A stretch of DNA of 64,000 bases from Zygnema circumcarinatum (GCA_037447605.1 CM074806.1:2286801-2350800), one strand, 5' to 3'; positions 47,160-58,916 are shown, numbered from the stretch's first letter. A program made the numbers and translations. Notes: generated by a model not told the origin, from the sequence alone.

Positions 47160-47445
47160 GCAACCATTGAACAACCATTGGATGGCAATGGCTGGACGTC
47201 TACTGGTTGGCAATCAGTCGACTGGTTGCCAACCAGTGGATGCCACTGGTTGGCAACCAGTCGAATGGTTGTTTCGGTCCGCAACCACTGGTTGGCAACC
47301 AGTCGACTGGTTTGGAACCAGTGGATGCCACTGGTTGCAGTGGATGCCACTGGTTGCCAACCAGTGGCATCCACTGGTTGGCAACCATTCGAATGGTTGT
47401 TTCGGTCCGCAACCACTGGTTGCCAACCAGTCGACTGGTTTGTCT
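47160..47445. repeat. Palindromic CCACTGGTTG/CAACCAGTGG cluster
   Basis: At least 15 copies of ACTGGTTG or its complement, many back to back (ACTGGTTGGCAACCAGT, GTCGACTGGTT). GTTGTTTCGGTCCGCAACCA occurs twice, at about 47267 and 47396. Either strand can fold on itself over most of its length. Confidence 0.85.
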
Positions 47446-47667
47446 AATGGTCCGATCTGTGAAATCTTCTTACGCGTCGACCGTCGTTGGCCGTTGGAGG
47501 ATTCCGCGCCTACCTCATCTCCCCTGTGGATCAGACTGTACGGACGTACAGGTGGCGCCACCGCCGTGGGGGAATGCTGCCGTATGGTGCGCGCGACGTG
47601 ACGGGACGCGCCGTAGGGGGGCTGCCCCTGATCGGATTCGCGGCGACGGAGGACCAGAAAGAATTTC

Positions 47668-47985
47668 AGCTGCCCTGCCGCCTCTGACCCAATCGCGGAC
47701 GATTGATTTCGCTGGTGGAGCAGAATATACCATTTGAAAGCTGCCCGGAGCCAAACTTGAGCTGCCCGACCGACGCTCACCCAATCGCGGACGTTTGCTT
47801 CGAGGACGGGGCAGCCGAAAACAGTTTAGGGCTGCCCAGAACCAAACCTTCAGCTGCCCGCACGACGCACGCCCAATCGCGGACGTTTGCTTCACTGTTG
47901 CGGCAGCCAAAACCTTTTTCGATCTGCCCGTGGCCAGACTTCAGCTGCCCGGCCGACGCTCTCCCAATCGCGGACGTCCGCGAAG
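47668..47985. repeat. Tandem array, four 91-92 bp units (CAGCTGCCC...CCCAATCGCGGACG)
   Basis: CCCAATCGCGGACG begins at 47688, 47780, 47872 and 47963, a spacing of 92, 92 and 91 bp. Each is preceded by CAGCTGCCC(G) and followed by a TTTGCTTC-like stretch and a degenerate GGCAGCC(A/G)AAA segment. Each unit contains a CCAAT word. Confidence 0.9.
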
Positions 47986-48009
47986 GGTATCCGAACACAT
48001 TCCGGACCA

Positions 48010-48360
48010 AGGGCTGGACGGACCATGGGTTGGATCAACCATTGGAATGGTCGCGATTTTCAAACCGTTGGTTCCCGATCCAGCCAACCATTGGATCCAA
48101 TGGCTGGTTGGGGACGGAATCAATGGTCCAATGGTTGCAGTCATTGGCATTGGTTGGCTGGATAGCTTGCCAATGGTTGCAACCATACGATTCAATGGTT
48201 GGGTGTGGCGGGAATCAATGGTCGAATGGTTGCAGTTATTGGCAACGGTTGCAACCATTGGCAATGATTGGGTGGGGCGGGCATCAATGGTCCAATGGTT
48301 GCAGGTATAGGCAACTGGCAATTGGTTTTGTATCCAGCCAATGGTTGCTACCATTGAGAT
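48010..48360. repeat. Second array of the CCAATGGTT family
   Basis: Three units related to those at 46437-46711 (GGAATCAATGGTCCAATGGT... at about 48115, 48210 and 48280), with shortened or rearranged middles. Preceded by isolated AACCATTGG words from 48035. Confidence 0.85.
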
Positions 48361-49312
48361 GGGGAAAAACGGAGAGAGAGAGAGAGAGGGAAAGGGGGAG
48401 AGGGAGTGTGATGGTGGGCCCGGGCATGGTCCCAGCGGGAGATGCTTCCGGACGGAACGCGTGGCACAGCGCGGCATGTATGTGCCTCGCGCAGCGTCGG
48501 CACCGTTCTGTTGCGCTCCGTTGGAGTGTCCAGTTTCCGACTAGGCCATTCTTGAGCGCACAGTTCCCACGACAACTTGGTTGGTCGGACTTCGCGTTCG
48601 ACTCGGCCATGGTTGTGCCATCGCGAGCGATACTCACCATATCCCACCAGGTGTTAAGAACCAACCGCAACCAACTGGTTACTGATTCGAGATTTCAAGT
48701 CAAATCCCCGTTTTCAAAATGCAATTATGGCAAATTGACGTTAATGACGTTACTGCAGGAAGACTATTTTTCGTGGACGTTACTCCGTCGCTAAATGGAG
48801 GGTAGTCATCGAGCTTGCCGACGGCTGCTCTCCGAGTTCCGGGAGACAATGTTGCCATGTTACGTCCAATTTTGAGAACTAGGGAGTAGGGACTCCCCCT
48901 TGACTCATACCATGCGGACCGGACCGTACCGTACTGCGCGGCCTGCCTCCGCCTCTGCCTGCGGCCCTGCTCGCGCGGAGGCCTCCGTAGACCATAGGCC
49001 ATAGGCCTCCAAGCTCCAGTCCTCGCGCGTGCTGGCTGCAGACTCCCCTCGTTGCCTCGTGGAAGCTGCTGCTGTGTTGCTGTTGCTGCAGCTGGAACAC
49101 GGTGGTCCTAGTCTTATGTTTGTGAATTCTCCGAGCAGGAAAGTCGTTTTTTCGTGCACCTTAGAAAGAATTGCATTACCGCAGGGCGATAAGCAATATT
49201 GTTGAGGAGGCAGGGCATTAGGAAGAAAGTTCGTTTGTAGAGGACTTACTGAGACCGCAGGATTGTGGCGTAGTTGTACCACTTTTCTCGTTTGTGTTCT
49301 TTCGCTTTATTC

Positions 49313-52300
49313 ATGGGAAGCTTTTCTTTACTTCAGCCGTTGCCCTGTCCTTCGTCGTTCCTCAGCCCGCCTTCACATCGCCATGCGGAGCTACTGCATG
49401 GGGAGAGTTCGGGCTCAACGCTGCATGCAAGTGCAGCAGCAAAGCGAAGCTCAGCTTGTGGCTTGAGGAGAGGAAATGCGGAATTTATTCAGCGCTCGTC
49501 CGCATGGCGAGGCCTCAATGCGAGAGACTATACTGGAAGGAGGATAGACGGAATGCCAGCTCTTCCGTCGAAAGGATGTATGTCCTTAATCTCTGTTTGT
49601 ATGCTTTGCTGGATTGCCAAGAGATGGAGCTTTTCGTGAAGTTTTTGGTCGATCCCTCTGTGTTTCAATTTGTTCGTATGGCATAAGTTGCATCTTGCAG
49701 TCTGCTTCCTTCTGCGGGATAATTGATTAAGTTCCTCTTTTAGGTTGCCGGCATTTGTTAAACTAGGTCACTGAATAGCGAGAGCTAGAATTTATAGAGC
49801 GTTGCCAGCTAAAACTGCACTCCAGGAAGTTTTGGGCTCAAACTGGTGCGGCTGAAGGATATGAATAATCTGAATGGCTGCATATAATCTGGAATTTTTG
49901 AAGAGTCACCATACTTCTTCACGTCACTGTGACGACAACATATTTGAAAAAACAGATGACTTTTGTGTAGCGACAGTGTTGGCAGTACCGAACAGCTATA
50001 CCCCTAAGCCAACTATGAAACAGAGTTTCCGTCAGAATTAAAAGTGTTGCGCATAGAATAAAACTCCATATGAGTATAGCACGATAACAGTGCCAGACTT
50101 TACCACCAATTACATAATTCAGCACACTCCGGGGTTTTTTTTTTTTTTTTTGGGCGTGTGCTCTCTCTTATTTCTCCTGACTTTAGTTCCGTTAGAGCAA
50201 TAGCTGTCATTATCAGGTGTTGTGAGCAAACTGAAGCAGTAGTAATGTCAGGTATGGATGGGATATGTTATTTCTATCACGTTCCATGACGTGATGTTCA
50301 TATCCTTCATAAACTTACTGGAGAAATGTGTCCTGCAGCTTGTTAGAAGTTCAAATGGATTCGTTGAAAGTGGCAGGGGCGCTTGAAAGTTTGAGGCGTG
50401 CTTAGGCAGAGTCGAAAGACATTGTCGTAACTTCATTCTTTTTAGTTTGACAGGGGAATTTGTTGATTGCGCTCATGTATTTTTGTCATCGCGGCCTTAT
50501 GAAACTAGCAGCATTTCATCTCATGTGGGTGCAACTTGAGTGGGCATCACATTTGTTGGGCTCGTATTGCAACAATCAGTTTGCCTTCCGGTAGTTTCTT
50601 GTCCGTTCGTCTGTACTTTCTGGCAGGTGCAGTACACGTGGCGGGTCCTTGATTTGGATAGACTACATATTCCCCATATTTGTTCACTGATGACATTGTG
50701 AGAGATGTATATTTTGTTTATTTTTGCTGCGAGCAATACGGTTTCCCTTGAGTGGAAAACAAATAAAGGGATTTCAGGAGCACATTTGAGATTGCTTTCT
50801 GTCGTTTCACCCGAAGCCCTTTGCGTGTTCCTGCAGGCTGCCAGGCCGTTAGGGCTGGACCCTCTGAAAGCACGGAAACGGTTGCAACAAGGGAACAAAG
50901 CGGCAGTGCAGAAATAGATAACCTCGTTGGAGGAATTTCTTTCAGCCAACTGTGTGATGATTTCGAGTGTGTGAGCAGCCCTGCAGTTGAACGGACAGCG
51001 AGGCAATTGGCTCGTGATATTATCGACCTGAAGGAGAATCGGCGGCTACTCAGCTGCTATGGCCCCTTCGTGAAGTACAAGGTGAGATTTTGTTACTTTC
51101 GTGTAGAGTTCTGGGTGGCCACCGAGTTTCTAGTAAGAAGCTCAGGACTTGCCTTTCTGAAGATATCATAGGATTACGCAAACAGTTTTTAAAGGAAGAT
51201 CTGGTTCTCCTATGATTGACGAGTGAGCGAAAATTACGTTTAAATAGACGTGATGTAGATATCAAAGTCAAGGGTAAAGGGCAATTGTTAAGCAGTCCCC
51301 TTTGGTAGCTTATGCTCAAACTATTTATGCTGTATGTTTCAGCATATGCTTGTGTCAGTTTGCCCTACGGTAAGAATTGTTGTCAATAACTTTACCAGGC
51401 AGCTCTTATTGATGTGTCGAGTCCTGGCAAAACATGATAAGCTGATTTGTTTGATACGGACAAGCGGCTTCCACCCGTCAGGAGAGGAAGAACTTGGAAA
51501 AATGTATCGTAGAAATTGAACCATTCATGCAGGGCATCTGCCAGGGGTTTCCAGACCTAAATTTGGAAATTCCCTTGGCGTGCAGGATCCCTTGAGGTCA
51601 TTCACTGGGCGAGAAAAGTTCAAGCGGCCCTCCTGGCTGCTGAATGCCATCGAGAAGCCTGAAGCGGTGAGTCAATTGTCGCAGCCTCCTCTACAGCGCA
51701 GTTGGCTTGAACGACAACACTATTCTATCCACAGCATTATTCCTGAACTGGTGTATCATGAGCCGTGGTGCTTTCAGGTTTTGTCTCGACCAACAGTCAC
51801 TCGTTAGAGTATGATGTTTCACGACGCCATCATTTGGCTGTCTGCTGTGCAGACTGTACTACAAATGGTTATGCGGAATACAAGTGAGCTCACGATTCGC
51901 TGGCGAGTGAAGGGGACCTTGCGGCTTGCTGGGGCCTCTATCGTTTCCGGCCCCCTCACTCTGACTGTTCGGTCCATCTACGTGCTGAACCAAATCAGCG
52001 GGCAGGTCACGGAGCAGAGCGACGAATGGGACCTTAGCGGCTCGTCGCCACCTGCCGTTGTGTATTTCTGGTCTTCTCGGCTGGCGTGGACTGTGGCAGA
52101 GACGGGACGTGACGCGAAGGAGGCTGTCATGGGAGTGCAGAAGCTGCTCTCGCAGGGAATGGACGACGGGCCCCAAATATACTCTGATCCGAGGGACCCT
52201 CGACGGGTAAGTTGGACTATTACGCCTACATTGGAAACTCGCTTTTGCTCGTTGGTTTTGCTTTTGGCCGTGCAACTTTGGATGTGGCTGTATGGTGAGC

Positions 52301-52613
52301 GAATGGTTAACTATAGTGCTGAGAAGTTGAGGATTTGTGTTGTCTTGTAGTTTTCTTATGGGCAGTGGCGGTGAGAAAGCGGTACTTGCAGTGAAACTGA
52401 TGGCAGATTTAGAAATTTGCAGTCCTCTGCTCCGAGTAGTGATTTGACGTTGGTCCGTAGGTTTTGCAACAACATCCATTATTTAACTTGTTGGGTCTGT
52501 TTTGTTGTGTGCAGTTTTTTCAGGATAACAATCCAAACAGTGAATTGTATCAGTATGGCCTCCTCCTTGCTTTGGTTTATCTGTTAGTGCAGTTTTTGCA
52601 ATTAGTTTTATAG
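49313..52613 (+). CDS. Plastid-targeted NTF2-like/DUF2358-type protein (tentative family), five exons
   Basis: Exons 49313-49577, 50837-51081, 51586-51666, 51853-52206 and 52515-52613 join with consistent phases to give 347 aa. The start MGSFSLLQPLPCPSSFLSPP is Ser/Pro-rich, then basic and Ala/Ser-rich with few acidic residues, as in a chloroplast transit peptide. The core contains FSQLCDDFECVSS, then VKYKDPLRSFTGREKFKRPS, and ELTIRWRVKGTLRLAG. This pattern (an F(R/K)DP element and an RW.VKG strand) is seen in plant plastid NTF2-like/DUF2358 proteins of unknown function. The last exon (FFQDNNPNSELYQYGLLLAL...) has a C-terminal hydrophobic segment of about 20 residues, possibly a membrane anchor. 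Gene structure is well supported; the family call is from memory and moderate. Confidence 0.7.
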
Positions 52614-54195
52614 GTGTTCTGAGGCAGGAGTCTTAAGGCTTAATCAATTTGATTGTGTATGGCTTTCTGCTAGCTTGCATGTGTGAAATTCTGTTTTTGC
52701 CTTTCAATATATTTGTGTACAAGTAAGCTAATCGTGCGCGGGCTGTGCAAATCAAATCTACGAGACGCTCAGCACCATAGGCTCACCTTAAGGCATCGGT
52801 TGTGGATTGTTTCGTGGCCATCACATAAGTTAGCTCTCGTGGTGTGTGGTTTCAAACTTGGCAGAGAGTGCTTAATGGAGGTCATTTAGATCGTTGCTGC
52901 ATTGCGCAGGAGTGGTCCTGGAATTTTCTGCCTACTTTATTGTGTCTCTTTAAGCACAGCGTTGAGCATCGGCTGTTCGCAGGTTGGGAATGGGGAAAGT
53001 GCTTGGAAAGCTGCCTGTGAGAGGAGTTGCAAGTATGTTGGGCGGGAGATTCTGAAGAAATGGGTTATGCAATGAGGTTCAAAGGGTTTTCTCTCAGCAA
53101 TGTGTTTCCTTTGCAAATGATACCTGGAAGCGAGGCCACCGACACACAGATGACAATGCAAGTGAGAAGTTCCAGTGCTCGCAACTACGAAGATCAAACA
53201 GACAATCGAAAGAGAGGCAAGGAACACCACCCTGAGGCGAGGCGGGTATACAGCTAAGGAAAGTTGGAAAACCAATCAACTAAGATCGAATTCAAGAAAG
53301 AAGAATAATAATGACGACCACCCATGTGAATAGCGCTACTTAAAAAATGTGAAGCTGCTACTAGTGAAGTGCTACTACTTCGCTACTAGTGGGATATGAA
53401 GACAGTGGTGGCAAAGGGAAGGTGGAGGGGGGGGGGAGGAGGAGGGAAGGAAGGGAGAAGAGGCAGAGCCCCGAAACTCAGACGTGCTCAATGAAATACA
53501 GTCGTAAGGATACCCTGTGCTGTATGGACAGGCGACATATAAGGTGACTTGATCCCGCCTTGGTGCTCAGGCCATGGATATCGGATGATGGCTCTTGCAT
53601 CCATCCCTAGTGGCGCAACAAACCTTCCCTCGAACAAAGGTCGCGACGAGGAGCTGCCGTACACCCGCAGTCACTCGTGCAGTTGGCCCTTGACCTCCCC
53701 GCAAGGCCGCGGACCGCGGGAGGGACCGCCTAATGCCCAAAGCCCTAAAGGCCGTCAGCGCCGACGGTCGGACGCTGCGACTCGTCCACGTGGCGACCGC
53801 GCAATTCCAAGCCTCGCTGTCGCGCCACGCCACGTGGTGCAGTCCGATTGGCCGGTCGCTGACTTGGCGCTTGTCTCCGTTTGCCGCTTCGCGGTGGCGC
53901 CACGTGGCAGCCGCGGCTGCCGTTTTCCAAAAAATCTGCGTAGAAAAATTTACAGAGTGGACCCTCGGGGCGCCAGCTGGCTCGAGGTCGGCACAACGTG
54001 GCGCGGGAAAGCGCCTCCGAGGGGCTGCCTCGTGGCACTGCACAGGCGCGTCTCCGGGACACCATGGCGGGCACAAAGGTCGCCACGTGGCATCTGCTGC
54101 AGGCGGAGGCTGCCGCTCGGAGGGAGAGGGCGGGGCCGTGAGGGGACTGGTAAGAGGGCTGCCGTGGGAGGAATGGTTTTGTTGCTGAGGAAGCC
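52614..54195. promoter_or_regulatory. EGY3 upstream region with CCACGTGG cluster
   Basis: 53780-54100 is GC-rich and holds CACGTGG-type boxes near 53790, 53831, 53902 and 54084, with a weaker ACGTGGC at about 53997, all within 420 bp upstream of the EGY3 ATG. A GATTGGCC (inverted CCAAT) lies near 53848. 53415-53460 is a G/A-rich low-complexity stretch. The overlapping long open frames are GC-bias shadows. Confidence 0.45.
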
Positions 54196-57100
54196 ATGGC
54201 TGCACTGGCAAATGCTTGCTTGCTGCAAGGGGCTCCCCGGCAGCTAGGAGGAGGATGTCAGCTGAAGCGACCTGCTCTGCCGTGCTCCATTTCTTTGCAG
54301 GTATCGTCTTGAGTATTCACATTTCGTTTGGGCCGTCGTATTTTCTTGGTTGGCTGGTGGAAGCCGAGTAACATTGTACTTCGTTGCCAGCATGGTATCG
54401 CTTTCTTTTTTTAAATGCTTGGTGTTCCAAGCTGGTCCTGAAATTTGGATAGAGCCTTGCATTTTAATAAGCTTCTCCAGAGCATGGTTTTCACTTTTCG
54501 ACAGTCCTTTCCTTATGTGCGGACAATTTGCTTCTTCCCACGTTTGCAGCAGGGACCAAATCAGGGATATTTTCCTCAGTTGAATAGAGGGCAGAGATCT
54601 GGAGGCCGGCGATTCAAAATACGCGCTGAATCTGATGACAACAAGGATGGCCGAGCTTCTGTGAAAGACCGGGAGACGAATCCTCCGTCGGACGAGGACC
54701 TGAGGAGGTTCAAAGCTAATCCGTCGATTGAGGCAGCCGTTAAGGTATCTTCGTTTGGCTATATGAAGGCCCGTGTTTCGAATTCTTTGCTTGGAGTCTT
54801 TTTTTTCTTGAAGCCTTTCTTGAAGTCGTCTTGAATTCTTCCTTCAAGTAATTTTTTGTACGGTGTTTGACTTTTGCCTCTGTTTTGCCATTTTGTAGCT
54901 AGAGAAGAAGAGAGCAGAATTACGCCTTGCAGAGATTGACAAGGAGGATCATCCGGGTTTTCTGCGCGGGCTCCTAGCGAAAGCTGTACGGAATGCTGTG
55001 GTCAGGGAGAGAGATCGACTTGAGAGGGCCGAGGAGCAATTTAAGGCCCTAGACTTAAAACAGGTATTCTCTCGCTGGAATTTGACGTAACGAATATCGG
55101 GATTGTCATTAACTGTTCGCTTCATCTCACTACCGCGTAGTCAAGCTCCATCAGCAAAATGAGCTCTAGCTGCAAAGTGACCCATTTGCATATTGTAAGT
55201 AGTCAATACTCTCTTGTGACCACGTTTAGTGTTTGTTCCTTGAACATTTCCTCTGTATTGATCAATCGCGTTTAGGAGGGGCATACAGCTCAAGGAGTGC
55301 TTCGGATATGAGACATTCTTCGCAACCGATGTGCGCCGTTTTGGGGATGGCGGCATCTTTGTCGGAAACTTGCGGCGGCCATTGGCTGATGTCAAGCCGC
55401 TGTTGGAACGACGGTTAAATGAAGCTGCTGGACGTGAAGTTGACGTATGGTTTATGGAAGAAAACACAAAGGACGGTGTGCGGCAGGTAATCTGATACTG
55501 CATTCCCTTACGCTAAGCTCTTTGAATGAATTGAAAATCATGTTTTGTTTGGGACGTAGGACCTTATCTAGCCTATATACATTTGAGACGTCGGAAATCT
55601 GATAGTTCTGGTAACGAAACTCCGCTGTTCCTTTCATGTTTGGTTGTATCCAATCTTGGGAAAACGTACATGCATGGAGTTGGTCGTTCGTCTCCATGAT
55701 CAGTTTGTGCATTTGCGCCTTTTCATTCTGAGATCTGTTGAAATTCGGCGATTGCTTGAGTTATTGCATAGGTTAAGTCGAAGAGCCCTAGGAGAAATGA
55801 GTTGAGCTACGTTCGTTTCTTCAGATGGATTTCTTATCTTCATAGAAGAAATAATATATTATCTTCTCTTTCTTGCCTTTATCATCGGTTGTAACATATC
55901 ATATCATTAGACTTCATGCAGGTCTGCGTTGTCCAGCCCAAAACAGAAGTGAATCTTCAGTTTGACAGATTAAACACTCCGTTCGGCTATTTAGGAGCAT
56001 TGCTGTTGGGAGTTACTACTTTGGGAACAGTCGCAACCATGAGCGGCTTTTTTCTGAGTCCGGATGCCACCTATGACGATTTTGTGGCTCGAGTTCTTCC
56101 TTTGTTCGCGGGTTTTACTACCATCTTTGCGGTATCAGAGGTGCGTTTCTCTTATGCGATAGTGCATAGTTGGATGCCATACGCCATCAAGTTTTTTCGA
56201 CTCTTTAGTTTCTGTTTCTCATCAGTTCGTTGCAGGGTCGTTTGTATGCGTGTCCTGTTAACTGCTAGATTGTTTTCTCTTTCTCTTTGTGTCTCTCTGT
56301 GCAATTTTGTTCAGTACACTCAATGCCTTCCTTCCAGGCTGAGTTCCCTACCCCTATATTGTTGGGCTCATCCGTACCTTTGTTTGGGCTATAACCAGTC
56401 ATACTTTCCAGCCGACCATCCAGCCGGGAAGTGCCTAAAGCAGCTAGCCGCTGTACTGAACAATTTTGTGTTGCATACGGATTTGAAACAGCTGGCTACT
56501 CGTTGGACTGCTGCATATTACGGTGTCAAGCTAAGTCCAACGTTTTTGATTCCGTCCAACTGGACTGGCTGCCTAGGAGCTATAAACAACTTTGAGTCTC
56601 TTCTGCCCAGCAAGAAAGCATTATTTGATATCGCCGCTGCCAGAGTCACCTCAGCCTATGTCACTTCCTTCCTGCTGGCTGCTATCGCCTTTTACTTGGA
56701 CAAGGACTTCTCTGGAGGAGACAATGCATTGTGAGTGCTGTCGATGTAGAATATCGAGTTTTATTTGTTTCAGCAATGTTCAATAAGTTTCAGTGGGAAA
56801 TTGCAATTCTTTGAATTGTACTGCCAATAGAAGTGAGCAACTCAAATTATCATGATTTTTTTGTTGCTCTGTGCATGCCTTAACAGGTATATTCGTCCTC
56901 AGTTTTTCATCAACAACCCACTACTCTCCTTTATTCAATACGTGATAGGTCCCTACAACGATGAGTTAGGCAACGTACTGCCCCAGGCAGTCGAAGGACT
57001 TGGAGTGCCATTGGATCCTTTGGCCTTTGCAGGTCTACTGGGTATGAAAACAGCTTCCTACTTTGGAACTGAATTTCCTCAATGGTCGATACAGAGTTGT

Positions 57101-57629
57101 GGTTATCGTGAAGGGTTTGTCCCTGTATATGCGAGTCATCTGTGTGAAGAATGCTGAGTCTTTACCTCTGACGCCTCCGTAGTTGAATTGCATTATCATG
57201 CACGTGCAAATAGATCTTGCAAGTCGTTGAACTCCTGCAAGGACTACATCTGACATGTGCCTCGTCTCTTCAGGCATGGTCGTGACCGCTCTCAATCTCC
57301 TGCCTATTGGCCGGCTCGAGGGTGGGCGCATAGCGCAGACCATGGTAGGGAGGGGGAGAGCGGCCTTCTTATCACTCGGAACGACCATATCGCTGGGCAT
57401 AGGCGGCTTCAGCGGCAGCGTGCTGTGCTTGACATGGGCTTTCTTTGCGAGCTTCTTCCGCCGGGGAGAGGAAGTGCCGGCACAGGATGAAGTTACCGAG
57501 CTGGGCACAGGACGACTGATATGGGGGGCGGCCCTGGCTATTTTCTGCATACTGACCCTGTTTCCCAACAGCGCGGGTACATTTCCGAGTGTCTTCTATA
57601 CTCCGCCATTTTGGCGGAATGATTTTTGA
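54196..57629 (+). CDS. EGY3: EGY3-type chloroplast membrane protein, inactive S2P/M50 protease homolog, eight exons
   Basis: Exons 54196-54300, 54550-54744, 54899-55063, 55289-55486, 55922-56140, 56492-56730, 56887-57041 and 57274-57629 give 543 aa with consistent phases. The start MAALANACLLQGAPRQ is transit-peptide-like. EGY3-specific landmarks are GYETFFATDVRRFGDGGIFV, KLSPTFLIPSNWTGCLGAIN, FESLLPSKKALFD, YIRPQFFINNPLLSFIQY and NLLPIGRLEGGRIAQ. Where active EGY/S2P proteases have HExxH, this reads ATRWTAA, and the LDGG motif is LEGG. The protein should therefore be proteolytically dead, as described for Arabidopsis EGY3, which acts in plastid ROS homeostasis and stress signalling. Several hydrophobic segments (LLLGVTTLGTVATMSGFFL, LIWGAALAIFCILTLF) mark the membrane domain. 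The G-box-rich upstream region fits stress regulation, but that is inference. Confidence 0.93.
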
Positions 57630-58916
57630 AAAAATAATGAACCGTGAACATCGGTTTGTTTAGCAACGTGTTTTTTGTATAGCGTGAAAGGGCTCCTCTA
57701 CGCGTACCGTTTTGTACAGCTGTCCCAATGGCTCCATTGAGTCAGTTTTGGCAGGAGATGTCAGTGCTCGATGACAAGGTTTTGCGACCAGTTCTTCGTG
57801 GTTTCCCATTTTGATTTTGTCCATGTACATTTGATGGCATCCCCATCGTGAAATCAATGCCACATTCCCGTCCCCTTTTTTCTTTCGCGTGTTTATACTC
57901 GGGGTATGCGTGCATATATCAGAGCGATGAAAACGAGGAAGTCATGTGTAAATTGGTTGTCAGGTTTTGTCCCCCTTCAACACCAGGAACGGCGAAAAAT
58001 TATAACGTCGTTATATGATGCCGACAAAACCATTCGGATGAATGGGGTGCTACTTAGTTGGCTTACGAATATTCACATTCTTAGGGAAGCTTGCAGGATG
58101 ATGAAGTTTGGTAACTTCATCCTCAGCCTTTTCTGCACACACTATTCAGAATCACAGAGAATTTTGGATTAGCGTTGTTATGCTACTGTGCGGCCCAATT
58201 GCAGTGCTTATAACACACAAGCGGACCACTGAAAGCTGGAAGCGAAACCGTATTTCGTTCCCCGTCTAGCGTGTACCGTCCAGCAGGCGGCACGGGCCCA
58301 CTCTGCACTACTGCTCTAGGTTGCCCGTTTGACGCTCAGAGTCCGAAGCTGAAGGCGAGGCTGAAGGTGCACACTGCAGAGGGCGCCGCTGCTCACGATG
58401 CTGTAGGCTGCTTGTGAGCAACTGCGGCAAAGCGGTGCTGGGAGTACTTTGCACACAGTAGGTTACATGCAGGAACAACAAAATTACCGTGTCTTGGTAA
58501 AGGGAGCAGTGCAAGAGACAGCGCAGTTCGAATGTAGACAAAAGTCAGCTTGGATGTGAGGCAAAGTCAAGTTGTCACTTAAAATTTAGAGTCAGGAAAC
58601 AATAGTTGAACCAGCACTATATGAAAGTAGTGCTTAGATTGGCAAACGATTGCAGGATGTGTATAGTAGATCCCTCTACGTGCTACTTTCTGCAAGCCAG
58701 GTTGTTTAAAATCGTTTCAAACTGCAAATTTTGTTCAGACTGTCTGACTTTGCTGCAATTAAGGGATTGCCTAGAAAAAGATTGAAAGTGGAGAGACAGC
58801 CTGAACAACTTTTCTTTTCTTCCGACTGAGCTGTCGTACAGCTATTATCAATTTCCCACACGTAAAACCCCCTTGTGTCAAACCTTTCAAAGTCTCCCAT
58901 TCGCGCAAGTTCAGGT
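57630..58916. other. Convergent intergenic region with dispersed repeat copy
   Basis: 3' flanks of EGY3 and TOM7. A minus-strand copy of the dispersed fold-back-arm repeat is at about 57770-57890. No supported gene; the open frame at 57906-58172 has no recognisable features. Confidence 0.6.
57770..57890 (-). repeat. Dispersed fold-back-arm repeat, copy 4
   Basis: On the minus strand it reads GATGCCATCAAATGTACATG, then GGGAAACCACGAAGAACTGG and TCGCAAAACC. It matches the arms of the element at 1021-1735 and the copy at 26490-26640. Confidence 0.75.

Larger units (their letters stand above)
45354..49312. other. Intergenic block of repeat arrays between divergent genes
   Basis: Contains CTGCCTGG units (about 45645-45700), ATCCATGC units (about 45815-45855), GTACC-rich words (45773-45795, 46021-46044, 48917-48937), GGCAGGCG units (46357-46395) and four arrays listed separately. 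GA-rich sequence lies at 48373-48412. The open frames are Cys- or Trp-rich and follow the repeats; no gene is supported. Confidence 0.6.

Noticed and set aside
47055-47780. Trp/Gly/Asn-Gln repeat open frames
   Set aside because: Direct translation of the palindromic CCACTGGTTG repeat, open on both strands.
53549-54247. 232-codon plus-strand and 214-codon minus-strand frames before EGY3
   Set aside because: Overlapping GC-rich shadows; the plastid transit exon of EGY3 (54196-54300) uses a different frame with a good donor.
57906-58172. 88-codon open frame downstream of EGY3
   Set aside because: No recognisable motif or splice context; probably 3' flank.
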